A stretch of 53,284 nt of DNA, from the NCBI GenBank assembly GCA_001897535.1, contig MKTC01000038.1, positions 1-53,284 on the forward strand, given 5' to 3'. The notes under the pieces are model-generated. The model did no database searches. It was not told the origin of the DNA and saw only the letters and a list, made by a program, of their open reading frames with translations. This document shows, piece after piece, positions 9,367-19,025 of this stretch. The number at the start of each line of letters is the position of its first letter. Position 1 is the stretch's first letter. The stretch comes from Bacteroidetes bacterium 37-13 (lineage in GTDB: Bacteria; Bacteroidota; Bacteroidia; Chitinophagales; LD1). Made by a program: the position numbers and the translations under genes.

Positions 9367-9993
9367 ATGAAAAGTTCAGAGAATTTAGTACTCCTTGAAA
9401 ACTTGCTTAAACATGCAGAAATGATGTTTATGAAGCAAGGCATAAAAGGACTTACTATGGACGATTTGGCTAAGGAAATGGGCATGAGCAAAAAAACTAT
9501 TTACGCGCTTATTCGCGACAAGGAGCACTTGGTGCAAGAGGTTATGAATTATTACGTAAAAAAGGAAGTGAAGACGGTTGAGCAAATAAGAAAGCAGGCG
9601 AAAAACCCGATTGAGGAAATGGTGCTTATTATGTCGCATGTTTTGCAAACAACAAAAGAGCTGAACCCACAAGTGCTTTTCGATATGCAAAAGCTTTACC
9701 CAAAGAGTTGGCAAATTTTTCATGATTATCGAAATGGCTACATCTTCAATTTTATCCATTCAAATATTGAAGCGGGAATTAAAAACGATTACTACCGAAG
9801 CGATATTGAAACGGACATAATCACTAAGTTTTATTTGGGTGCAATAAATGTAATTACAGACCAAGCGCTATTTCCAATTAAGCAATATTCGTTTGTGGCA
9901 TTGCTTCAAGCATATATACAATATCACTTACGTGCAATTGTTTCACAGAAAGGACTTCAGGAATTGTTACAATATAAAGACATTAAAGTTTAA
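9367..9993 (+). CDS. TetR/AcrR family transcriptional regulator
   Basis: 208 residues from the chosen ATG. The N-terminal helix-turn-helix is clear (MKQGIKGLTMDDLAKEMGMS, then KKTIYALIRDKEHLV), followed by an all-helical ligand/dimerisation domain typical of TetR proteins. The upstream in-frame ATG at 9304 is rejected because it would add 21 hydrophobic residues before the conserved start and would precede the likely promoter. It is the first gene of a four-gene same-strand cluster with the outer-membrane channel, adaptor and RND pump, so it is probably the local repressor, released by a pump substrate (inference from context). Confidence 0.92.
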   Translation: MKSSENLVLLENLLKHAEMMFMKQGIKGLTMDDLAKEMGMSKKTIYALIRDKEHLVQEVMNYYVKKEVKTVEQIRKQAKNPIEEMVLIMSHVLQTTKELNPQVLFDMQKLYPKSWQIFHDYRNGYIFNFIHSNIEAGIKNDYYRSDIETDIITKFYLGAINVITDQALFPIKQYSFVALLQAYIQYHLRAIVSQKGLQELLQYKDIKV

Positions 9994-10056
9994 AGATTTT
10001 TTATGCCACTTAAAAATATTACGCAGCTTAAAACGATTACAGCATATCAAAAAATC

Positions 10057-11511
10057 ATGATGAAGAATTTTACTTTGCTTTTAGCGTTATTGATTGGTAC
10101 TTTTTTGCAGGCGCAGCAAACAGATTTTGTAAAAACTTTCACGGTGGAAGAGGCAGTGCAGTACGCGATTTCAAACAACTTTGATGCTAAAAATTCTAAG
10201 TTAGATGTGGACAAAGCGCGTTGGAGAAATTGGGAAATAAAATCAATGGGTTTGCCAACACTTTCTGCCGCAGCGGAATACGATTATTATTTCAAGCAAC
10301 CTCAAATTCCTTCAATAGAAAAAATATTTAACGATCCCAATAGTATTACTACACAAGTGTTTGGATACTTAGCAATGAAAGATCCGAATATTCTTCAGAT
10401 GCTTTACAACTATTCAGTGAATAACAAAGACACAAAGATAAGTTTTGTGATGCCGCACAATTTTAATACATCACTTACATTAAGCCAGCTACTTTTAGAC
10501 GGCAGATATTTTATTGGGTTGAAGGCCACACGCGACTTTACAAAAGTAGCACGTTTGCAAAAAGATTTGAGCGACCAAGATATTCGCTACAATGTGATGA
10601 AGGCTTATTATCAAGCCCAAGCTGCAAAAGAAAGTAAGCAATACTTAGAAGAGGTGAAAGTGTTGGTAGAAAAAATTACAAGCGATACACGCAAAATTTA
10701 CAAAGAAGGCTTAACCGAAGAGCTTGATGTGAACCGTTTGGAGCTAACACTTAGCAATTTAGAAAGCCAATTAAACATTACCGAAAAAATGGCAACAGTG
10801 GCGCTTGCAAATTTGAAATTTCAGATGGGACTCGATTTAGGTAGCGAAATAATTCTTACCGATAAAATAAGCGATTTGCGCGCGAAAATGGATCCAAGTG
10901 TATTGCCTAATTTTGAGCCTTCAAAACGTATAGAATATCAATTACTGGAAACCGTTATTCGCGTTCGCCACTACGATACACAACAACGCAGAAGCGGACA
11001 TTTTCCATCGTTAGTTGGTTTTTTAAATTACGGTTGGCAGGCACAAGTAGATAAGTTTGGTAACTTTTTTAAAAGCCGCGAAGTGAGCTATCCTGATGGC
11101 GATGTGCGAAAGAAAAGCAATTGGTTTCAAACCGGTATAGTTGGGTTGAAATTATCTGTTCCAATTTTTGATAGCGGAAACAAAATGGCACAAACCCAAC
11201 AAGGCAAATTAGATGAGCAAAAAAGTAAAAATGATTTCGAGAAATTTAAGCAAGCAAGTGCCTTGCAGTTCCAAAGTTCACAAGCATTTTTTGCACAAGC
11301 ATTAAGCGAAGAGCAGTATTCACAAAAGAGTGTAGAACTAAGCCAAAAGATTTTTAATAAAACCAATATTAAGTTTAAAGAAGGCGTTGGCAATAGTTTT
11401 GAATTAGTTCAAGCACAGCAAGAGTTGATTCAAAATAGATTAAAGTTTATTCAAGCACAACTTAATTTACTTAATACAAAAGCAGATTTAGATAAAGCAG
11501 TAGGAAAGTAA
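10057..11511 (+). CDS. TolC-like outer membrane efflux channel
   Basis: About 484 residues starting at the MMKNFTLLLALL signal peptide. The in-frame ATG at 10003 would put 18 polar residues ahead of it and is rejected. The protein shows the duplicated outer-membrane-factor layout: long alpha-helical coiled coils such as YNVMKAYYQAQAAKESKQYL (about 180-260) and SQAFFAQALSEEQYSQKS, and the conserved NSFELVQAQQELIQNRLKF near the C-terminus. Family role: a trimeric channel that carries substrates from the RND/adaptor complex across the outer membrane. It is the second gene of the efflux operon. Confidence 0.92.
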   Translation: MMKNFTLLLALLIGTFLQAQQTDFVKTFTVEEAVQYAISNNFDAKNSKLDVDKARWRNWEIKSMGLPTLSAAAEYDYYFKQPQIPSIEKIFNDPNSITTQVFGYLAMKDPNILQMLYNYSVNNKDTKISFVMPHNFNTSLTLSQLLLDGRYFIGLKATRDFTKVARLQKDLSDQDIRYNVMKAYYQAQAAKESKQYLEEVKVLVEKITSDTRKIYKEGLTEELDVNRLELTLSNLESQLNITEKMATVALANLKFQMGLDLGSEIILTDKISDLRAKMDPSVLPNFEPSKRIEYQLLETVIRVRHYDTQQRRSGHFPSLVGFLNYGWQAQVDKFGNFFKSREVSYPDGDVRKKSNWFQTGIVGLKLSVPIFDSGNKMAQTQQGKLDEQKSKNDFEKFKQASALQFQSSQAFFAQALSEEQYSQKSVELSQKIFNKTNIKFKEGVGNSFELVQAQQELIQNRLKFIQAQLNLLNTKADLDKAVGK

Positions 11512-11564
11512 AACAAGAAAAAATAAACAGTAAATAATTCAAAAATAAACATTCAAAAAAATAG

Positions 11565-12716
11565 ATGAAAAAGCTACTTACCATTTGTGTTTCGGCTATA
11601 ATATTTTCGGTTATAGTAAGTGCCTGTGCAGGAGGTGAAGCGAAAGATTTAGCCTCAAAGAAAAAGCAACTAAGCGAAGCAAAAGCAAAGCTGAAAGAAC
11701 TTTCTACGAGCATTTCAACTCTCGAAACTGAAATATCGAAAATGGATACTTCTTTCCATGCGCAACAGAAAGTAAAATTGGTAAAAGGTGATACTTTAAA
11801 ACCTTCGTTATTTAAGCATTTTATTGAAGTACAAGGTTCGATTGATGCCGATGATAACGTGTTGGCAATAAACCAAATTCCGGGAATTGTTACGGCTATT
11901 TTCGTGAAACCGGGCGACCATGTTACCAAAGGTCAAATACTTGCCACTACCGATGGCTCTGCTTATGAAAGAGGTGTTGAAGGTTTGCAAACAGCTTTAA
12001 CTTTAGCCACTACTGCTTATGAAAAGCAAAAAAACCTTTGGGAGCAAAACATCGGAAGTGAAATACAGTTCTTACAGGCTAAAACCCAAAAAGAATCTTT
12101 GGAGAAGCAACTAAAAGCACAACAAGCACAATATGAAATGACAAAAATTAAATCGCCAATAAACGGAACGGTTGATGAAGTTCGTTTAAAATTAGGCGAT
12201 ATGGCAGCGCCAAGCCAAGCAATGCCCGGCATTAGAGTAATCAATACTTCAAAACTTACGCTTAAAGCGAAGTTGAGCGATTCTTACATTGGCAGAGTAA
12301 AACAAGGCGATTTAGTGAATGTGTTTTTTCCTGACATCAACAAAACTATTGAAACCAGAATTTCTTATGCCGGACAAGTAGTAAACCCAACCGGAAGAAC
12401 AATAAATGTGGAATCTAAAATTGATAATACTAAAGGCGAATACGCAGCAAACATGTTGGCTAAATTACTTATCAATGATGTGGTAATAAAGAATGCTTTA
12501 GTAGTGCCTACAAACATAGTTCAGCGCTCTGCTGATGGGCTTTATGTGTTAGTAGCTGCAAACGAAAATGGTGCAACAGTGGTTCAAAAAAGAAATGTGA
12601 AAGTAGGAGATGATTACAACGGAAAAACTGTAATTACAGATGGATTGAAGGAAGGAGATTTGGTCATCACTTTTGGATATAGCGAGTTAGTAGATGGTCA
12701 GCCAATTGCGTTCTAA
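11565..12716 (+). CDS. RND efflux periplasmic adaptor (membrane fusion protein, HlyD/AcrA type)
   Basis: 383 residues. A lipoprotein signal (VSACAGG) tethers it to the inner membrane. A coiled-coil hairpin is seen near residues 25-60 and again around 135-190. The split lipoyl half-motifs (GIVTAIFVKPGDHVTKGQIL and IKSPINGTVDEVRLKLGDM) and a C-terminal beta-barrel/membrane-proximal region complete the usual order. It bridges the inner-membrane pump and the TolC-like channel encoded on either side. Confidence 0.93.
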   Translation: MKKLLTICVSAIIFSVIVSACAGGEAKDLASKKKQLSEAKAKLKELSTSISTLETEISKMDTSFHAQQKVKLVKGDTLKPSLFKHFIEVQGSIDADDNVLAINQIPGIVTAIFVKPGDHVTKGQILATTDGSAYERGVEGLQTALTLATTAYEKQKNLWEQNIGSEIQFLQAKTQKESLEKQLKAQQAQYEMTKIKSPINGTVDEVRLKLGDMAAPSQAMPGIRVINTSKLTLKAKLSDSYIGRVKQGDLVNVFFPDINKTIETRISYAGQVVNPTGRTINVESKIDNTKGEYAANMLAKLLINDVVIKNALVVPTNIVQRSADGLYVLVAANENGATVVQKRNVKVGDDYNGKTVITDGLKEGDLVITFGYSELVDGQPIAF

Positions 12717-12774
12717 TTCAGGCAGAAAGTGCTTGAAAAAATCAATCCAAAATTAAATTTCTAAAGAAGAAGAA

Positions 12775-15700
12775 ATGAAAGCTGAACACTTAAAAGAATT
12801 AGGTTTTACCAGTTGGGCAATCAACAACCGAACTGCAATCTATGTATTCACTATACTAATTTCGTTGGTAGGTTTTAATACCTACAACGGCTTGCCGAAA
12901 GAATTATATCCTGATGTGGTAGTGCCAACAATTTCTGTAGCCACAATTTATCCCGGTGCTACACCTCAAGATATTGAAAACTTAATTACCAAGCCACTCG
13001 AAAAACAATTAAAATCTATCAATGGTATTAAGAAAATCACAAGCAATTCATTAAGCGATTTTTCCTTAATTGTTGCTGAGTTTAATACCAATTTAGACCC
13101 GGCAGTTTGTAAACAAAAAGTTACCGATGCCGTTGATAAAGGTAAGAAAGATTTACCTTCGGATTTAGATAACGATCCGCAAATTCAAGAGTTTGATATT
13201 TCTGAATTGCCGATTATGAACATCAACTTGGCTGGCGATTTGCCAATAGACCAAATTAAAGAGTTTGGAGAAGATTTAAAAGATAGAGTAGAAGCGCTAA
13301 AAGAAATTACTCGTGTAGATATTATTGGTGGTTTAACGCGCGAAATTCAAGTGAATGTGGACTTGTATAAAATGACAGCCGCTGGTATCACTTTTATGGA
13401 TATTGAAAACGCCATTAAGCGCGAAAACATGAATATAAGCGGTGGTGAAGTTCAAGTAGGAGAGTTGCGTAGAAATGTGCGTGTGCGTGGTGAGTTTCGC
13501 GACCCAAAACTTTTGGGCGATATCGTAATTCGCTCTTTTATGGGCAATACAGTTTTCTTAAAAGATATTGCAAAAATTGACGATGGTTTTAAAGAGCGCC
13601 AAGATTTTGCACGCTTAGATCACAAGCCTGTGGTTACGCTAAATGTTATTAAACGAAGTGGCGAAAACTTAATTAACGCAACTGACCAAATTTACAGCAT
13701 TATAGATGAGTTTAAAGCAACTCGTTTTCCGCAAGGTTTAAATGTAAAAGTTACGGGCGATACTTCTGATAATACCAGAATTCAACTACACGATTTGTTG
13801 AACACCGTAATTTTAGGCTTTACTTTTGTGGTATTTGTACTCATGTTTTTTATGGGTTTAACCAATGCGGTTTTTGTTGGTTTAAGCGTTCCACTTTCGT
13901 GCTTAGTTGCGTTTATGATTATGCCGGCTTTAGGTATGACGATGAATTTGATTGTGCTATTCTCTTTCCTTTTAGCCTTAGGAATTATTGTGGACGATGC
14001 CATTGTGGTTATTGAAAACACACACAGAATTTTCAATAAGTATGACTTCACTATTGATAAAGCCGCAAAGTATGCTGCAGGTGAAGTTTTCTTACCTGTG
14101 CTATCGGGAACACTTACCACGCTTGCGCCATTTGTGCCTCTACTTTTTTGGCCCGGAATAGTGGGTAAGTTCATGAAAAATTTACCGGTTACACTTATAA
14201 TAACTTTAGGTGCATCATTGTTTGTAGCCTTTGTAATGAATCCGGTTTTTGCCGCTTCATTTATGAAAAAAGATGAAGAAAATGCGACCTCAAAATTGAA
14301 AGATTACTACCGTATTATTATCGCTTTAGCAGTAGTTGCAATTATTGGTTTTGCCATTGGCAATTTCGGTGTAGGCAACCTTGCCATTTTCTTTATTCTG
14401 TTAGTGTTGCTTTATCACTTTGTGTTGTTTAAATCTATTATTATTTGGCAAACAAAAGTGTGGCCACGATTTATTGCAGCTTACAAATCTCTACTGCATG
14501 TTTTAATTGTAGGCAAAAGACCTGTAATGATTTTGGTAGGAACTTTTGTAACGTTAATCCTTAGTTGGGTAATTTTTATTGCATCAAAACCGGTGATACA
14601 ATTTTTCCCAAGTGGCGAACCGAACTTTGTGTTTGTATATACTTTATTGCCACAAGGAACAGATGCAAAATATACCGATAGCGTAACAGCGGAAATAGAG
14701 AAGCGAGTGTATAAAATTATCGGAGAAAATAATCCTGACGTAACTTCTGTAATTACAAACGTAGGTTTAGGTGCAGGCGATCCGCATAATCCTGATAGAG
14801 TACCTACGCCAAACAAATCTAAAGTTACAGTTGCATTTAAAAAGTATGCTGATAGAGAAGATCCGCACACCTCAAAATGGCTTACTGCCATTCGCGAGGA
14901 ATTTAAAAAGCGCGGAGTGGAAGGCGCTACCATTTCTGTGGAACCTGAGCAGCATGGACCTCCGGTTGGTAAACCAATTAATATCGAAATTTCTGGTGAT
15001 GAATATGATGTGTTAGAGCCTTTAAGCAAAAAAGTGAAAGCAGAAATTGAGAAAGCCGGAATACAAGGTATTGATGAATTGAAGAGCGATTTGCAAATAA
15101 GCAAGCCGGAAATTATTCTTGAAATTGATAGAGAAAAAGCTCAACGCGAAGGAATTTCTTTAGCACAAATTGCAGTAGAAATTCGTACAGCACTTTTTGG
15201 AAAAGAAGCAAGTAAATTCCGCGATGCTGAAGAAGATGCGCCAATCATGATTCGCTTAGATGAAAAGTATCGTAAAAAAGCTGAAGAGCTAATGAATATC
15301 AATATCTCATTCTTTGATATGACACTTGGGCAGTTTAAGCAAATTCCTGTTGCTTCATTAGCAAAATTGCATTACGATAACTCAATTAGCACCATCAATA
15401 GGAAAAACCAAAAACGTATTATCACTATTTCAAGTGATATTACCGAAGGCGCTTCAGCAAACGAAATCGTACCTAAAATTGAGCAGTTGGTTGCCGATAT
15501 GGATATTCCGGAAGGCTATAATGTAAAACTTACCGGAGAACAAGAGCAACAACAAGAAACGGGAAGCTTTTTAGGAATGGCTTTCTTGGGCGCATTAGCT
15601 TTGATGTTTTTAATTTTGGTTACGCAATTTAATAGTGTTGCAAAACCAGTAATTATTGCATCAACAGTATTGTTTTCACTTATTGGGGTAGCATTAGGAT

Positions 15701-16128
15701 TTTCAATTTTTAGAATGCCGTTTAGTGTGGTAATGACCGGAGTAGGTATTTTTGCTCTTGCAGGTATCGTAATTAGAAACGGTATTTTATTGATTGAATT
15801 TATAGATGAACTTAGAACTCGTGATTACGATGTAGTGGAAGCTGTGGTGGAAGGTGGCGCTATTAGAATGACTCCGGTTATCTTAACGGCATCGGCTGCT
15901 ATTCTTGGTTTAATTCCACTTGCGATTGGTTTAAATATTGACTTTTGGACACTCTTTAATGAGTTTGATCCTAAGTTTTACTTAGGTGGCGATAACGTTG
16001 CTTTCTGGGGACCTTTGGCGTGGACAATGGTATTTGGCTTAATTGTTGCAACTTTCTTAACCCTGTTGGTAGTGCCTTGTATTTATATATTGGGTTACAA
16101 TATAAAGCAGCGCTTCTCTAAACAGTAA
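12775..16128 (+). CDS. RND family efflux permease
   Basis: 1117 residues, slightly longer than AcrB-type pumps. The N-terminal transmembrane helix is followed by a porter domain (IYPGATPQDIENLITKPLEK). TM4 carries the proton-relay DD (LALGIIVDDAIVVIEN), and the second half repeats the fold (GIVIRNGILLIEFIDELR). Between the first and second transmembrane bundles (about 14300-14450) lie two extra strongly hydrophobic stretches not found in a standard 12-TM RND protein; these account for the length. As last gene of the TetR-TolC-adaptor cluster it should be a proton-driven exporter of drugs, solvents or lipid-like compounds. Substrate is unknown. A terminator follows. Confidence 0.93.
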   Translation: MKAEHLKELGFTSWAINNRTAIYVFTILISLVGFNTYNGLPKELYPDVVVPTISVATIYPGATPQDIENLITKPLEKQLKSINGIKKITSNSLSDFSLIVAEFNTNLDPAVCKQKVTDAVDKGKKDLPSDLDNDPQIQEFDISELPIMNINLAGDLPIDQIKEFGEDLKDRVEALKEITRVDIIGGLTREIQVNVDLYKMTAAGITFMDIENAIKRENMNISGGEVQVGELRRNVRVRGEFRDPKLLGDIVIRSFMGNTVFLKDIAKIDDGFKERQDFARLDHKPVVTLNVIKRSGENLINATDQIYSIIDEFKATRFPQGLNVKVTGDTSDNTRIQLHDLLNTVILGFTFVVFVLMFFMGLTNAVFVGLSVPLSCLVAFMIMPALGMTMNLIVLFSFLLALGIIVDDAIVVIENTHRIFNKYDFTIDKAAKYAAGEVFLPVLSGTLTTLAPFVPLLFWPGIVGKFMKNLPVTLIITLGASLFVAFVMNPVFAASFMKKDEENATSKLKDYYRIIIALAVVAIIGFAIGNFGVGNLAIFFILLVLLYHFVLFKSIIIWQTKVWPRFIAAYKSLLHVLIVGKRPVMILVGTFVTLILSWVIFIASKPVIQFFPSGEPNFVFVYTLLPQGTDAKYTDSVTAEIEKRVYKIIGENNPDVTSVITNVGLGAGDPHNPDRVPTPNKSKVTVAFKKYADREDPHTSKWLTAIREEFKKRGVEGATISVEPEQHGPPVGKPINIEISGDEYDVLEPLSKKVKAEIEKAGIQGIDELKSDLQISKPEIILEIDREKAQREGISLAQIAVEIRTALFGKEASKFRDAEEDAPIMIRLDEKYRKKAEELMNINISFFDMTLGQFKQIPVASLAKLHYDNSISTINRKNQKRIITISSDITEGASANEIVPKIEQLVADMDIPEGYNVKLTGEQEQQQETGSFLGMAFLGALALMFLILVTQFNSVAKPVIIASTVLFSLIGVALGFSIFRMPFSVVMTGVGIFALAGIVIRNGILLIEFIDELRTRDYDVVEAVVEGGAIRMTPVILTASAAILGLIPLAIGLNIDFWTLFNEFDPKFYLGGDNVAFWGPLAWTMVFGLIVATFLTLLVVPCIYILGYNIKQRFSKQ

Positions 16129-16158
16129 AGTATCTTCTAAACTATAAGTTGAAATTAC

Positions 16159-16192
16159 AAAGCAGGTTTTCTACATGAAACCTGCTTTTTTG
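16159..16192 (+). terminator. Rho-independent terminator of the RND operon
   Basis: 11-bp stem (16159-16169 with 16178-16188), 8-nt loop and a T tract, about 30 bp after the permease stop codon. Confidence 0.88.
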
Positions 16193-16253
16193 TTTATAGA
16201 ATTTTAGTTTCGGTTAGTCTATATTTTATTTATTTGCGCTAATAAATTTCAAT

Positions 16254-17045
16254 ATGAAGAAAATCTATATCGTTACTTTAGCTTTAGCGGCACTTAGTTT
16301 ACAAAGTTGTAAAAAAGGAGGGCTTAATTTATTTTCAATAGAAGACGATATTGCCTTAGGTAAACAAACACAACAAGAAATTGCAAACAATCCAACTGAG
16401 TATCCAATTTTAGACGAAGCTACTAACCAAGCAGCTTACAATTATTTATACACCATGCGCGATGCCATTTTGAACGGCTCAAGCGAGTTTCAGCATAAAA
16501 ATGATTTTGAGTGGAAACTTTATATCATTAAGCGCGATGATGTACAAAATGCTTTCTGTACTCCGGGTGGCTATATTTACGTTTACACAGGTTTGATGAA
16601 AACTTTAGATGATGCATCTTCTTTAGCTGGCGTAATGGGACACGAAATGGCTCATGCCGATAGAAGACATTCTACACAACAAATGACCGAAGTTTATGGA
16701 ATACAAACGCTTCTTTCTTTTATTGGAGGAAATGCGCAACAAATTGCAGAAATTGCAGGGCAGTTAATTTCATTAAAATTCAGTCGCAATCACGAAACAG
16801 AAGCGGATACTTATTCTGTAAAATACTTATGCCCAACTCGTTTTCGTGCTGATGGCGCTGCCGATTTTTTCAAAAAACTTGGAGGTAGCCAAGGTGTGCC
16901 TGAATTTATGAGCACACATCCGGATCCGGGAAATCGTATTTCAAATATTGAAAAACAAAAAACAGATTTGAATTGTAGCGATGCCGATAATTACACTCCG
17001 GGAGAAGATATAACCAACTACAATCAGCTAAAAGCTGCTATTTAA
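16254..17045 (+). CDS. M48 family zinc metalloprotease, lipoprotein
   Basis: 263 residues. The lipobox LQSC puts the lipidated Cys at 19, so the enzyme is periplasmic and membrane-tethered. Zinc motif HEMAH spans 130-134 and the third ligand is probably E181 (ETEAD). The C-terminal STHPDPGNRISNIEKQ motif is typical of the LoiP/YcaL/BepA-like M48 group. Family role: quality control of outer-membrane or periplasmic proteins. It stands alone between the RND terminator and a convergent minus-strand operon whose last gene ends 2 bp away, with no separate terminator visible. Confidence 0.93.
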   Translation: MKKIYIVTLALAALSLQSCKKGGLNLFSIEDDIALGKQTQQEIANNPTEYPILDEATNQAAYNYLYTMRDAILNGSSEFQHKNDFEWKLYIIKRDDVQNAFCTPGGYIYVYTGLMKTLDDASSLAGVMGHEMAHADRRHSTQQMTEVYGIQTLLSFIGGNAQQIAEIAGQLISLKFSRNHETEADTYSVKYLCPTRFRADGAADFFKKLGGSQGVPEFMSTHPDPGNRISNIEKQKTDLNCSDADNYTPGEDITNYNQLKAAI

Positions 17046-17047
17046 TT

Positions 17048-18115
17048 TTAGCTAAAAAGCGCTAAGAAATTGGGTGTATTTGCTTCTACTGAATAATGTG
17101 AAGCAATTTTTTGCTGGGCTTTTTTACCCATTTCACAACGCAAGTTTTCATTTTGCAAAAGTTGAAGAAGTGCTTCTTCCCATTCTTGTGGCGTTGAACA
17201 CAAAAAGCCGTTGATTCCATTGTTAATAATTTGTGTATTTACACCAACCGGAGAAGCGAGCGCGGGAATGCCTAAACTCATATATTGCAATGCTTTGAAG
17301 CCGCATTTGCCTCTGCTCCAATCATCATCGGTAAGTGGCATTATGCCAATGTGAAAGCGAAGTAAATCTTTGATTTCACTTTCTTTTTGCCACTGAATAA
17401 ACTCTATATTTTGTAAATCAATTTCAGGCTTTTTGTTTGAAATAATGACTATGCTAAAATTGATTTTAGATTGAAGTATTTGAAAAACCGGAATAATTTC
17501 ATTGATGTATTTTAATGTAGTATGTGTGCCTGTCCAACCAATTTTTATGGGTATTTCGCTTTGATTTTTTGTGCCACTGTGATAATTTTCTAAGTCAATT
17601 GTGGTTGGATTTACAATTGCATTTGGGTTAAACTGCCGAGCGTAATTGGCTAAAAATTCATTGCCGCAACTGCATTTGTAAGCCCATTTACAAATAGAAC
17701 CGGTTTTGCTGTGCCACTTCACAGAAGCTGCAATTTTATTGGCATTTGAAGTGTTTGGGAGCCAAACTGCATCATCAAAATCAAATATTATTTTCTTCTT
17801 AAAAACGTTTGCAATTAGCCATTCAAAAACCGGTGGACCTATCGGACTTGCTTCGCGGTGGATAAATACATAATCGTATGCCGAAAGAGAAAAAAGTTGT
17901 GCAAATCTTCGCGCAAAACCTTTTAGTATTCCTGATATTTTTTTTAAAGTATAGCCCGGCTTGTAGAGTATATTCCAAGTAGTTTTATCTATGAAACTTT
18001 GTACAGAAAAGGTATGTCCGTTTTGCGTAAGTTTATCAAAATATTGTTCGAAGCGAAAGCGTTGAGATGGCGCTTCTTGCAGCGGATAAGGAACGAGAAA
18101 TAAAATACGACTCAC
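17048..18115 (-). CDS. Glycosyltransferase family 4-like protein
   Basis: 355 residues with a GT-B layout. The N-terminal half contains an acceptor-side domain (FIHREASPIGPPVFEWL, IIFDFDDAVWLPNTS). The C-terminal half has a nucleotide-sugar-binding domain (IKIGWTGTHTTLKYI, RGKCGFKALQYMSLGIPALA, ASPVGVNTQIINNGINGFLC). The E/K catalytic pattern of GT4 is replaced by a KCGFKALQYM block, a known variant. The start is GTG, overlapping by one base the TAG stop of the upstream PPK2 gene (TAGTG), so translation is probably coupled. Likely role: adding a sugar to a surface polysaccharide or glycolipid; the acceptor is unknown. Confidence 0.86.
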   Translation of the reverse strand: MSRILFLVPYPLQEAPSQRFRFEQYFDKLTQNGHTFSVQSFIDKTTWNILYKPGYTLKKISGILKGFARRFAQLFSLSAYDYVFIHREASPIGPPVFEWLIANVFKKKIIFDFDDAVWLPNTSNANKIAASVKWHSKTGSICKWAYKCSCGNEFLANYARQFNPNAIVNPTTIDLENYHSGTKNQSEIPIKIGWTGTHTTLKYINEIIPVFQILQSKINFSIVIISNKKPEIDLQNIEFIQWQKESEIKDLLRFHIGIMPLTDDDWSRGKCGFKALQYMSLGIPALASPVGVNTQIINNGINGFLCSTPQEWEEALLQLLQNENLRCEMGKKAQQKIASHYSVEANTPNFLALFS

Positions 18116-18903
18116 TACTTTTTCTTTACACTTTTAGCTCCGGCTGCTTGCGGTAAATTTGAATTTTCAACTTTTGGATATGCCATTTTCAAACTTTCTA
18201 AAGTGGCAACTATTTTTTCAGCAATCAATAGTTCTTTATACCAGTTTTGGTCTGAAGGAATAATATTCCAAGCAACTTTGTCGCAATTCTCAAACACATC
18301 TTCATAAGCATTCATATAATTATTCCAAAGCTTTCTTTCTTCAAAATCTTGTTGGTTGTATTTCCAGTTTTTGGTCGGGTCGGTTAAGCGTTCATTTAGG
18401 CGCTCTAATTGTTCTTCGGGTGAAATATGCAGATAAAATTTAAGCACTGTTGTTCCGCTTTGTTCTAAAAGTTTTTCAAAGGCATTGATGTGTTCAAATC
18501 TTTGCTTTACCACAGTTTCATCTATCCATTTGTGTACGCGCTGTATCAACACATCTTCGTAATGCGAACGGTTGAAAATGTGTATCATGCCTTTCTCCGG
18601 AACCACTTGGTGTAGCCTCCAAAGAAAATCGTGTTTCATTTCTATTTCAGTAGGCTTTTTAAAAGAAAAAACTTTACAACCTGCCGGGTTTACCGCTCCA
18701 AAAACTTTTTTTATAGCCCCGTCTTTTCCTGATGCGTCCATGCCTTGTAGAATTACCAGAAGAGAGTGCTTGCCTTCAGCATAAAGTACATTTTGGAGTT
18801 CCTCTATTTTGGTTTGCAATTTCAGGAGTTTTGCTTTTGCGTTTTCCTTTTTTAGATTCTTTGGAGCACGTGTGTTTATTTGACTCAGATTAACTTTCGG
18901 CAT
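18115..18903 (-). CDS. Polyphosphate kinase 2 family protein
   Basis: 262 residues. The Walker A loop GMDASGKDG is at 54-62 and the lid/Walker B region NRSHYED at 111-117. The order of these motifs and the length match single-domain PPK2 enzymes, which use polyphosphate to phosphorylate nucleoside mono- or diphosphates. Class (I, II or III) cannot be fixed by eye. It is the first gene of a two-gene operon with the glycosyltransferase. A -7 element TAGCTTTG lies about 20 bp upstream of the start. Confidence 0.92.
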   Translation of the reverse strand: MPKVNLSQINTRAPKNLKKENAKAKLLKLQTKIEELQNVLYAEGKHSLLVILQGMDASGKDGAIKKVFGAVNPAGCKVFSFKKPTEIEMKHDFLWRLHQVVPEKGMIHIFNRSHYEDVLIQRVHKWIDETVVKQRFEHINAFEKLLEQSGTTVLKFYLHISPEEQLERLNERLTDPTKNWKYNQQDFEERKLWNNYMNAYEDVFENCDKVAWNIIPSDQNWYKELLIAEKIVATLESLKMAYPKVENSNLPQAAGAKSVKKK

Positions 18904-18923
18904 ATAGTTGTCTTAATTGCGTA

Positions 18924-18931
18924 CAAAGCTA
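18924..18931 (-). promoter_or_regulatory. -7 element for the PPK2 operon
   Basis: On the minus strand this reads TAGCTTTG, an exact TAnnTTTG match. No TTG is found at 19-bp spacing (the nearest is 14 bp away), so it is a partial promoter only. It lies in a divergent 122-bp intergenic region. Confidence 0.4.
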
Positions 18932-18994
18932 AGTTAAAAAAACTTCAACTGTTTTTTATTTAGAAACCAAAACAAAAAACATCGGAACTAAATG

Positions 18995-19002
18995 TAATTT
19001 TG
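18995..19002 (+). promoter_or_regulatory. -7 element for the T9SS surface protein at 19026
   Basis: TAATTTTG is an exact match to TAnnTTTG, placed 23 bp before the ATG. No -33 TTG is seen at the usual distance. Confidence 0.4.
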
Positions 19003-19025
19003 CAGCCGCTTTTTAAAATAAATAC

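Noticed and set aside
14481-15104. 207-codon minus-strand open frame inside the RND permease gene
   Set aside because: Antisense shadow; the plus strand encodes conserved RND sequence throughout and the minus frame shows no family pattern.
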